DNA from: Sapria himalayana
Lineage: Eukaryota; Streptophyta; Magnoliopsida; Malpighiales; Rafflesiaceae
Direction: 5' to 3'
Length of the DNA stretch: 64,000 nt
Assembly (NCBI GenBank): GCA_029783825.1
Contig: JAREIK010000696.1
Coordinates: 46,686-110,685, forward strand
Position numbers and translations under genes: made by a program. Of this stretch, positions 48,870 to 58,097 are shown piece by piece (positions within the stretch are counted from its first letter, which is position 1; each line of letters opens with the position of its first letter). The notes beneath the pieces are model-generated. The model saw nothing but the letters and a program-made list of their open reading frames with translations. It ran no database searches and had not been told where the DNA came from.

Positions 48870-50480
48870 CTTCTAACATTTTCTAATTTTTGGCTTATGA
48901 GCCAATGCTATGTTTTTGTTTAGAGAAATTATTTTGAATATGATTCTTTCTAGTAAGATTTTTTTATCTCTAAATTTAATATTATTGCTTTTTTTTCTTA
49001 TTTCTTACATTATTATTAATGAAATATATATTTTAATTCATGATATTTTCACTGTGATTTTCATTTTTGTGAGTGTGTCTAGTTTAAGCACTTGTATAAT
49101 TGTATATTTTAAAGTATTCATATTCGAAAAATGTTTCTGCTAAATCTTTTGGAAATCTTTGTAGCATAACAATAAATGAATACCCGACTCTTTATTTGGA
49201 TAATTATTACATTTGGAAGCAAATCTAAAGTTTTTTTGCTTTAATATATTCTCCATTAAAATGAAATTATTTTCTAATCGGCAACTGAAAAATGAGATTT
49301 TTTGTGAAATATGATTATGTCATATTCCAAGATGATCCGTAATTATTTTGTCTTTAGTACGAAAAACTTTCGGATGACTTAAAAATAAATACACCTTTAT
49401 TTAGTAATCATAGTCTTTCGTTTTCATTCTTAGCTTAATAATTTGTTCTACCATGTTAGGAAAAATTATTCTGTTTAACTTATCAATATTGCACTCATTT
49501 TATTTATATAACTTTTTCACAATTGTATCGGGAGGGCTTGTAAGTGTGGGCATTCTTACCCTTTTTGACTTTAGCCACTTATCATGCCAAAAGTATCTCT
49601 CCATTTCCTAGAGTTGTCAAATGGGCTGGGCCGGCTCTACACAGCACGGCAATGACCTGTCCCCTTGTCGGGTCTGCCCTCGACATCGGTCGTGTCGTGC
49701 CAGGCTGAGGAATTTTGACTCGCGTGCCGGGTCAGGCACGACATGGATGACTGGCACTTGGGCACGACACGCGTGACCACGCACCAAGCATGGTCATGAC
49801 GAGATGACTCTAATGGGCCAGCCTTGCCGAGCATTGAAAGGGCGACGGGAGCACGCCGGTCGGCCACAGAAACCCTTATTTTTTAAAAAATCAGGATTAT
49901 GGCCTGACCTGAATCGGGCTGAACCTAGCGAATTTAGGTTCGTGGGCTTGTGAAGGGCCTATCTGTGCTGAACCATGGCGGGCATAGCCCGGCCCGGTAT
50001 CTCGATTGGCCGGCTTAAAAGCAGGTCAAAATGCACCAGCCCGTTTGACACTTCTACCAATTCTTAATTTTCATGCTATATACGCACATGTTTGGGTATT
50101 TTTTTTTCTTTTTCACGTTTGGGTATCTATATATCTCATCTCCATTATCAGGCATTCCAGAACTTAGTATATGTTCCTCAAAAATCTATTGAGAAGAGAA
50201 TGCTTTGTATAAAATTACCACCATAATTTTACTTTAATAATTTTTGATGTATCTCTATTATTTCTGAATTCTAATCCAAATTCTTTTTTTGGCTTACACA
50301 AATTTAATCATTTTGTCAATCTCAAATGTTATAGATCTTTTCAATGATCTCATAAGTATTTAGATATTTATTTCTCTATCATTTTAAAAATCGTATGAGA
50401 CGGTTTGAATACCTCAATAAGATATACTGGAATTGAGTTAAATTTTCAAGATTTGACCTCCTAATTGCTCCGTTCTTACT
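48870..50480 (-). pseudogene. L1-type LINE ORF2 fossil: RT end, zf-RVT and C-terminal region
   Basis: Minus-strand translation from about 50450 reads KFNSIPVYLIEVFKPSHTI, MIEK, LNLCKPKKR and KIMVVILYKAFSS. This fits the C-terminal part of plant LINE reverse transcriptase (patterns SIPVYLL-x-VFKPS, LC-x-PK-x-EGG and KLWW). After the inserted element at 49609-50056, about 49330-49150 reads ISQKISFFSCRLENNFILM, KNFRFASKCNNYPNKES, resembling the zf-RVT domain (P-x-KI-x-FF-x-WRL, then C-x2-C and HLF-x-C). About 49050-48900 (NNIKFRDKKILLERIIFKII) resembles the linker that follows it. Many stops interrupt it. Upstream polymerase motifs including the catalytic (Y/F)ADD were not found. Confidence 0.6.
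49609..50056. mobile_element. Non-autonomous hAT-type element (448 bp) inside the LINE fossil
   Basis: Starts TAGAGTTGTCAAATGGGCTG and ends CAGCCCGTTTGACACTTCTA. The ends are inverted repeats over about 20 bases with few mismatches, and match the hAT terminus at 61545. Flanks CCATTTCC (49601-49608) and CCAATTCT (50057-50064) agree at 6 of 8 positions, a decayed 8-bp target duplication. The interior is GC-rich in very AT-rich surroundings and has no transposase. It separates two collinear parts of a LINE ORF2. Confidence 0.85.
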
Positions 50481-51174
50481 AGGGAAAAACAAGACTTCAG
50501 TATTTATAGCATAGTTTGGATTTTTGAAGTCCCAACCATTTATTTCATTCCTTATAGATGTTATCTATATCTTTTTGGTAGGTGATAAGATGTCTAATCA
50601 ATTCTGATTCGTGAGTTGAATGTTTACTAGGTATTTTGTTTCATCACACACACTACATATGAGGGGATATCTTATAGCAAGCCATATGATGGTATTTCAA
50701 TTTTAGGTTCATCTTTATCTTTGTTCTTACTAGTAAAAAGAATCATATTGTCTAACTATGACCCAATGTCTTCCTTCTACTTTATATTGATGAACATGCT
50801 TATAAGAATCAATTACTCAGCTCTTTTTCGAGTCAGTCATCATATCGGGTCCATCCAAATAGTATTTCTCAAATCGATCTATCTTTTTTTCTTTTTCTGG
50901 ATCTAATCCCTCGAATCTACTATGTGTCTATATAAGTAGAGTGTTATCATTAGTTAAGCTCTTCCTAGCGGAGCTCCGCTTGTGACTTATAATATCTTTC
51001 GATATCATCTTTATAGTGGTGATTTTGTTCTCATTTTCTTTTGGTTTTCTAGACTGTTCTAATTTTCATATGCTTTCGCCTACTATCAATTTTGTTTGGT
51101 TGGTCTCTTGTGTTATTGATTTTAGATAGGTTATTTGGGTTGCTATATCTCATAGTTATTTTTTTAAGTTTGAG

Positions 51175-51345
51175 TCTTTAAAGTACTATGTCTCAATTGA
51201 ATGTTTTAATTTGAAGCAGTATGGATAGTATTTTGATGTATTAACGTAATTTATTCAGTCAATAGTTGTCTACTTACGAGCCAATCCAAATTATTTGGGT
51301 TGGTTTCTCTGTCACATCTATTTCCACTAGCACTTTGATGATACT
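51175..51345 (-). pseudogene. Possible LINE ORF1 fragment (DUF4283/CCHC)
   Basis: Minus strand gives VLVEIDVTEKPTQIIWIGS, then in another frame KYYPYCFKLKHSIE. Plant L1 ORF1 has VEIDVTKP-x-P-x-x-IWIG followed by P-x-YC-x2-CK-x2-GH. Here the second Cys is Leu. It is short and frameshifted, and lies upstream of the ORF2 fossil in the same orientation. Confidence 0.4.
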
Positions 51346-51959
51346 GATATTAATAATAATCTCTCAATTGTCCATCTTATCCGCATTGGCCATTCAATCA
51401 AGCTTGTAGCTGAATTAAAATTAAAAATTAAAATTTGGTATCCATTTAAATAGCATGATTTCCAACTAGTTTATTTATATTATTCTATGTAGATGAATTT
51501 TTGAATAGTCTGTCATGTGTTAAAATCAAATCAGCACATGTCTCACTTTAATTATGTATAACTTAAAATTTTCATTTAAATTGATATTTGTTTTAAAAAA
51601 TTACTTAATTTCTAATAATTTGATATTCATATTTGTGGCCTTTTGTATGAGGATAAGAGAGTACAGTCAACTTCTCACCATAACTTTTACTTTGGGATGA
51701 ATAAGTTTAGATGCTCTTTCTTCAAAATTATGGATAAAGGTCTCCGATTCAGGTGAACTTTTGATGCAGAATATCAAAGATCATTTTATATTTTTTGTTC
51801 GATGTTATGTCTGTTAATTAATTCATTCCTTATTATTTTATCTTGATTCACACAATGTTGCTTTTCTTTTATATCACACTCATGTATTTTATCTATTCTA
51901 TCGTTAAATGCCCCTTATCTTATATTTTGTTGATTGTTCACTCTTTTTTTTTATTTTGT

Positions 51960-52145
51960 TCATCTAAATGGATCGGCATATGTTCTCTTTTTAATTGATG
52001 CAAAGAATTCTTTCATTGATCTAGCCTCGATTATCCTTTCTTGTCTTAGATTTTTACTTTTTATTTTTGGCTCGTTCAACTCTTTATGATATTTGCCTAC
52101 ATTACTTGATAGATATGGGTCAAAAATTATATTTCTTTTGCTCAT
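51960..52145 (-). pseudogene. Possible LINE linker fragment between endonuclease and RT
   Basis: A 61-codon open stretch contains NLRQERIIEARSMKEFFASI. This faintly resembles the LRQKSR-x-x-W-x-x-GD-x-NTKFFHASIK segment of plant LINE ORF2. The order relative to the ORF1-like piece at 51175 is wrong for one intact LINE, so a separate insertion or rearrangement would be needed. Weak. Confidence 0.25.
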
Positions 52146-52779
52146 TAAATTTTAAGCCTATCATTCCCATGATATTCAAATTTTATTTTTTTTACTTTGT
52201 ATTTTCATTTAGGCATCTCAATAGTTTCAAAGTTAAATAGAATTGGCTTATTTATGGTAAGATTATCAGCATTATTAATTTTAGGCTCTTCTCCCTATTA
52301 TATCTAATTTTTCTATTTTTCTATTTTCATATCATCTTTTTTTTAATTGGATATTTAGGCGGTTGTTTCCAACTCTACTATTGATTATCCATCTTTTCTA
52401 ATGTGGGTGTGACAAACATATTATTCCTTTTCAAAATAATTGAGATAAAATCTAGGTTATCGAGATTATTTTTGTTCTCACTGTTGTTTTTTTCACAGCA
52501 TAAATAGAGACTTTCTTAATTTGCACTAAACATAATTTTTTTTGCCTATTTTTTGATCATATTATATATTTCTCTACTTTTTATCAATTTCTAATAATAA
52601 TGAGATGAACTCATATGATTGTAGACTCATTAGAAATGATCTCAATATAATTTATTCTTCATTTTTTATTTTTTTCATTATAATATATGTTCATGTAGAA
52701 ATTTATGTTCAAAACAATAAAAAATTTGTTAAAGCACTGAAAAAATTAATATAAAATGTCAAATATTGAGGGGTATATA

Positions 52780-53062
52780 ATTTTTTATCTAAAAATACGT
52801 TTTCCAATCGGCTGGACCAGGGCAGATACCACTGGTCTAGTTTCTGTCCTACGGCTCACTAATAGTTGCTCTACTCAGTCAAAGGGCTTAAACTTTCATT
52901 GCAAGGCCCAGATGCCAAGAAAGAACATGCCAAGCCCATTCGTCGGCAGCCACAGTCCTCCCCCCTATGTCACCATTTGATTCTAGCATTTCTGATTGCC
53001 ACTCCTTCCTCTGCCGGATGCTGCCGCCATCGGTTTTGTTGTCATTTCTGATGTCGCCAGTT
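52780..53062. other. GC-balanced fragment of unknown origin
   Basis: About 280 bases (52800-53060) are much richer in G and C than the flanks, with CT-rich stretches (CCACTCCTTCCTCTGCCGGA). Overlapping short plus-strand frames show no family. It could be a captured host-gene fragment or the end of an element. It abuts the outer boundary of foldback 2 at about 53129. Confidence 0.4.
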
Positions 53063-53529
53063 CTGCCGCAGCTGTATCTGCTTAAATTTTTATTTTTTTA
53101 ATAAACAAAATACAGATCCATAGAGCAAATATTTTTGACTTTCATCTAATGCATGTTTTTTTCGTTTGGAGATGGCCCACTGATTGCTCTGTCGTTCACC
53201 GCAGCTAGAAAAAATTTTAGATCTCACTTTTTATCTTCACTTCTTATAGCTTGTTGCACAAGTTGATGCTTATTTTTTATTGAATTTTAGTGGAAAATAC
53301 CAAGTAATCTCTTTAAGTTTTCTTACCAGATTATGGTCAGAATTTCACTGGAAATCTTCTCGGTGATTTCCCAAAAGAAGAGAGAATTACAAGAGAATAA
53401 ATTAATCAATCCCAAAATCTTATTCAAATATAAATTAAATACACTTCACTTGGGTGGCAAGGTTCTTTTGTGAGGAATAAAATAAAAAAGTTTGGATGAC
53501 CATGCCCCTTTGCTGATTTTTGTTAGTGT

Positions 53530-53612
53530 TGTTGAGAAAGAGAGAGAGAAAACATTGTCACCAAATTAAAGTTCCAACATAAGCGATGTCAATTATCCAA
53601 TTATATTCAACA
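53530..53612 (-). repeat. 3' LTR of copia element 2
   Basis: 83 bases, minus strand TGTTGAATATAATTGG... ending CTCAACA. It follows the polypurine tract. The GA-rich stretch near 53537-53549 differs from the other LTR at three positions. Confidence 0.95.
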
Positions 53613-53624
53613 CTCCCCCTCAAG
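53613..53624 (-). other. Polypurine tract of copia element 2
   Basis: Minus-strand CTTGAGGGGGAG directly precedes the 3' LTR. Confidence 0.92.
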
Positions 53625-55473
53625 CTGGAGCATATACGTCATATGCATCAAGTTTTTTACAAATGTATTTAATCTTAGGATCTCTGAGAGATTTAGTAAA
53701 GATATCTGCTAGTTGATCATTAAAATTAACAAAACTTGTAGCAACACATCCTGATGCAATCTTCTCTCTAATGAAGTGACAATCAACTTCAATATGCTTG
53801 GTCCTTTCATGAAAGACTGGATTGGATGCAATATGTAATGCGGCCTGGTTATCACAGATGAGTTTTATCTCTTCATCCTTTCCAAATCTCAACTCTCGAA
53901 GAAGATGTTTCAACCATATGAGTTCAAATGTTGCCAAAGCCATAGCTCGATACTTGGCTTCAACGCTAGATCTAGCCACTACATCTTGTTTCTTACTCTT
54001 CCAAGATATTAGATTGCCTCCAATAAAAACACAGTACCCTGAAGTGGAACATCTATCTGTGGGTGAGCCAGCCCAATCTGCATCTGTGTAACCAACAACC
54101 TGAGAATGATCTCTGTTCTCGTACAACACACCTTGGCCTGATGTACTTTTGATATATCGAAGAATGCGGATTATGATATCCCAATGGCTATCACATGGTG
54201 ACTGTAGGAATTGACTAACAACACTCACAGGAAAAGAAATGTCTGGACGAGTAATGGTGAGATAGTTAATTTACCTACGAGTCGTCGATATCTCCCAGGG
54301 TCTCCTAAAGGCTCTCCCTATCCTGGTACAAGTTTGACATTCGGATCCATAGGTGTGTCTACCGGTTTACAATCAAACATACCGGTATCTTCCAGGATGT
54401 CTAAACATACTTCCTTTGGGAAAGGACCACACCGGAACTGGATTGAGCTATCTCAATTCTCAAGAAATACATGAGTTTTCCCAAATCTTTGGTCTGAAAG
54501 TGGGTAAAAAGTTATTGCTTTAGATTCTGAATACCATCCTGATCACTGCCTCTAATGATAATGTCATCCACATAAACAACCAGATAAATACACTGCCCCA
54601 AGGAGTTATAATGATAGAAAACTAAATGGTCTGCTGTACTGCGAAGCATGCCAAACTCTTGAACGACAGAACTAAAACGACCAAACCATGCTCGAGGAGA
54701 TTGTTTCAAGCCATATAGACAACGGCGTAACTTGCACACTAAACCAGACTCTCCCTGAGCAACAAAACCAGGAGGTTGCTTCATATAAACTTCCTCGGCA
54801 AGATCACCATGAAGCAAGGCGTTTTTAATATCCAACTGATAAAGAGGCCAAGAACACATAGCAGCCATGGAGAGAAGTAGACGAACAGAAGCAATCTTGG
54901 CAACAAGGGAGAATGTGTCAGCATAATCAGAACCATAAATCTGAGCATAGCCTTAAGCAACTAAGCGGGCCTTAAGGCATTCAACCTGACCATCAGGCGT
55001 TCAACCTTACCATCAGGACCAACCTTAATTGCATAGACCCAACGACAATCAATTGTAGATTTACCAGAGGGTAAAACAACAAGATCCCAAGTGTCATTAG
55101 AGTGTAGAGCAGCCTATTCATCTACCATTGCCTGTCGCCAGCCTGGATGGGAAAGAGCTTCATGGGTGCTCTTTGGAAGAGAAACAAAGGATATAGCAGA
55201 GACAAAAGCAGAATAGGGTGAGGATAATCGATGATAACTCAAAAAATTGTAAATAGGATGAGGATTACGAGTAGAGCGATTACCTTTCTGAGTAGCAATG
55301 GGAAAGTCATCAGGAGACGGTGGAGCCGGGGCAGGAGAAGCCGAAGGGATAGGAAGTGAGTCAGCAGGTGCCTCAACAAACGGGAGAGAAGCATCGACAC
55401 GAGGGTGACGATGATAAACCTGAAGTGGTCGAGGAGGCACACCATCAGGTGAAGAGACAATGGGAATGGGCAA
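53620..55473 (-). pseudogene. Copia element 2 reverse transcriptase and RNase H, broken
   Basis: A Pro-rich linker (55473-55240) leads to THEALSHPGWRQAMVDE and a TAG before AALHSNDTWDLV (near 55110). After a frame disruption at about 54950-55010, where a short segment (TCAACCTGACCATCAGG / TCAACCTTACCATCAGG) is duplicated, reverse transcriptase shows YQLDIKNALLHGD, CLYGLKQSPRAWF and YVDDI (near 54563-54575). Both catalytic Asp sites are intact. Another stop lies near 54510 and a frameshift lies between there and 54230. RNase H: GYTDADWAGSP, STSGYCVFIGG, SSVEAKYRAMA (family AEAEY; the second Glu is Lys), CDNQAALHIASNP, HIEVDCHFIREK and LADIFTKSL, ending at 53620 just before the polypurine tract. 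Not functional. Confidence 0.92.
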
Positions 55474-55589
55474 GACTGCAGAAACAGAAAGAGACTCAGA
55501 AGTGGTGGAAAAGAATGATGAGTCCTCAAAGAAAGTAACATCAGCGGAGATAAAGTAGCGATGAGTCTCAAGAGAATAACAACGATAAC

Positions 55590-56883
55590 CCTTTTAAAGT
55601 CTGGAATATCCCAAGAAGAGACACTTCGTGGCTTTGGCTGAAAGCTTGTCCTGTCCAGGAGTGAGAATATGAACAAAGCAAGTACAACCAAAGACACGAG
55701 GAGGAAGGAAATAAAGTGGTTGGTCAGGGAAGAGAAGGGAATGAGAAATCTGGTCATGTAAAAGAGAGGACGGCATATGATTAATCAAATAACAAGCGAT
55801 AATAACAGCATCCCCCCAAAAACGAAAAGGAACATTACTATGGAGGAGGATAGTACGAGCTGTCTCAACAAGATGTTGATTCTTGCGTTCAGCTATCCCA
55901 TTTTGTTGAGGAGTATGAGCACAAGAAGACTGATGAAGAATCTCATGATGAGACATAAATGAAGTAAAGGGGGATGAAAAATATTCCCTGGCATTGTTAC
56001 TGCGTAACACACGAATAGAAATATTGAATTGGGTCTGGATTTCAGCATAAAATTTCTGGAAAATAGAGAATAACTCAGCTTGATTTTTCATTAAAAATAA
56101 TCAAGTACATCGAGAATAGTCATCAATAAAAGTGACAAAAAACTGAAATCCTAAAGTAGACGCAGTCCGACAAGGACCCCAAACATCAGTGTGGACAAGC
56201 TCAAAAGGAGACTTTGCTTGATTATCCAAACGCTTTGGGAACGAGACACGAGTGTGTTTCCCAAGCTGACATGACTCACACGAAAGCGACGACAAAGTGG
56301 AAAAACGAGGGACCATCTTCTGGAACTTGGAGAGACTAGGGTGGCCCAAACGACTGTGAATGAGGAGAGGAGCATTAGTGGAAATGCAAACTGTAGAAGA
56401 TGAATCCGAGGTGAGGTGATAGAGGGCTTGAGACTCACGTCCTATGCCAATCGTCTTCCCCGTACTCCGGTCCTGCAAAGTCGCAAATTTATCGGAAAAG
56501 GTAATAGAGCAATTAAGAGTACGAGTGATTTTGCTGATGGAAATAAGATTAAAATGACATTCAGGAGTATAAAGGACAGAAGTGAGAGGTAGAGAAGGTA
56601 GAGGAAGAGCCAAAGAAATACCTTTAGCCATAGTTTGAGAAGCTTTAGCTAAGGTATCAGTAGGTAAAGCAGATTTAGTAGTAATACAGGAGAAAAGATC
56701 CTTATTACCAGATATGTGATCAGAAGCTACAGAATCTAGAATCCAGGGTCCAAGAGAAGACGTGTTGCTAAGGCAGGCAGAGGCATTACCAGGCTGGACA
56801 ACAGAGGCAATAGAAGAATTAGATGCCTGAGATGCGGAGGAGCTCGGAGGTTGAGGCAGCAGAGAATCAGAGGACTGGACCAC
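55590..56883 (-). pseudogene. Copia element 2 protease and integrase, catalytically damaged
   Basis: The frame is shared with gag. After a Ser/Pro-rich linker, protease reads WILDSVASDHISGN near 56735; copia proteases have DSG, so the Gly is Val here (codon at 56728-56730). GAG-pre-integrase: HSRLGHPSL ... CESCQLGKH keeps the HHCC zinc set. Integrase: HTDVWGP and FIDDYSRCT, then a TGA at 56101-56103 where the family has Trp. In the next piece the second DDE residue is changed: VLRSNNAREY (Asn at 55996-55998; family LR-x-DN-x-x-EY). PQQNGIAERKN keeps the Glu. The C-terminal part has RVFGCTCFVHI and FLGYSRL, then a TAA where relatives have Gln before KGYRCY. So even apart from the stops, protease and integrase would be disabled. 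Confidence 0.92.
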
Positions 56884-57678
56884 ATGGGCAGTGCGAGGAG
56901 GCCGTCCATGTAATTGATAGCAATGATCACGAGTGTGGCCAAGTTTATTGCAATAGGTGCAATGAGGACATTGATCCCTACCTCGGTTACCACTGCAGTC
57001 TCATTGACTGTTAGTGTGAGAAACTAATACAGAAGAATCTGAAATGTTATCAGATGGCAAAGTCTGAGTGGACGAGATACGAAGGAGGCGAGCAAACACA
57101 TCATCCATGGACGAAACTGATGAACTGCTAAGAATCTGATTGCGAACAGGCTCAAGATCCGGACAAAGGCCAATAAGAGTAAGGACCATGAAGAACTTAT
57201 CAAATTGTGTTTGTTGAGCCCCAACATCAGAAGTAAGAGGCATCACAGTCAAGAATTCCTTCTTAAGAGAAGTAATCTGGCCAATATAAGTAGACAGATC
57301 CAAGTCTTGTTGGCTGAGATGGACAATAACAGAAGCCACCTTATAAAGACGCTGGATATCATTCGTGTATAATCCTTTGGCCTGAGTCCAAAATTTAAAA
57401 CAAGTTTATTAGGCCCAAAGATGAAGAAGAATCTTAGGATCAACTGATTGCAACAATACACTACATAAATGGGCATCTATCTTCCTCCATTGTACGTGGT
57501 CAACCCCAGGGATATCTGTCTCCTGTGTAACCAGGTGATCCTCATATCCTTGACCCATAAACCATAGTTCAACAGAAGCTGACCAGGAAAGATAATTGTC
57601 ACTGTCAACTAATTTTTCCGAAGTAATCATAGAAGATCCAGATATAATAGAGAAAAAAATAGAAGTTTTAGCAGCCAT
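56884..57678 (-). pseudogene. Copia element 2 gag, broken by stops
   Basis: Start at 57678 (MAAKTSIFFS). The N-terminus has the copia pattern LVDSDNYLSWSASVELWFMG (family: L-x-G-x-NY-x-x-W). Two adjacent TAA codons at 57406-57411 follow HLWA. The same frame goes on with FWTQAKGLYTNDIQRLYKV, VHLSQQDLDLSTYIGQI and a MALKEF-like helix region (TSLKKEFLTVMP), to a TGA at 57001-57003. Beyond it, near 56920-56970, CTYCNKLGHTRDHC is an intact CCHC zinc knuckle for RNA binding, followed by YQLHGRPP. The frame is otherwise held over the whole region, so few mutations have accumulated. The antisense ORF at 57719-58003 lies in the untranslated leader and is not a gene. Confidence 0.9.
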
Positions 57679-58003
57679 ATCTACTTCAGATTGAAGAGAG
57701 CCCTAGTACAACTTCAGATTGTGGCGTGGCAGCACCCGAAAGGTAGAAGAATACTTCCGACAGCAGTGTAGGGATTGGGGTGGAGAAAAGGGATGTAGGG
57801 AGGCTGGTCGGCATCAGACGAGGCTGGGGGAAGAAGTGCATGGACCATTTTCTGGCTCCGGCGTATTGGGAAAAAATGGAGATCCCCTCCAGATGCTCTT
57901 TGCGGTGTGGGCGGTGTCGGAAAGAGATGTCACGAGGAAGTTCGCCGGAAAATTTTTCTGGCCCACCGGAAAGCTTGGGAGAGAATTAGATTTTCGTAAT
58001 TGA

Positions 58004-58014
58004 CTCTGATACCA
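58004..58014 (-). other. Primer binding site of copia element 2
   Basis: Minus-strand TGGTATCAGAG, matching the complement of the initiator Met-tRNA 3' end over 11 bases, immediately after the 5' LTR. Confidence 0.92.
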
Positions 58015-58097
58015 TGTTGTGAAAGTGATAGAGAAAACCTTGTCACCAGATTGAAGTTCCAACATAAGCGATGCCAATTATCTAATTATATTCAACA
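58015..58097 (-). repeat. 5' LTR of copia element 2
   Basis: 83 bases, TGTTGAATATAATTAG... on the minus strand, ending CAACA. It adjoins the primer binding site directly. It aligns without gaps to the 3' LTR. Confidence 0.95.

Noticed and set aside
55239..55757. 172-codon minus-strand ORF overlapping copia 2
   Set aside because: Alternative frame of the copia pol linker; the true frame carries integrase and RT motifs.
57719..58003. 94-codon plus-strand ORF
   Set aside because: Antisense to the untranslated leader of copia 2 between the primer binding site and gag; no family resemblance.
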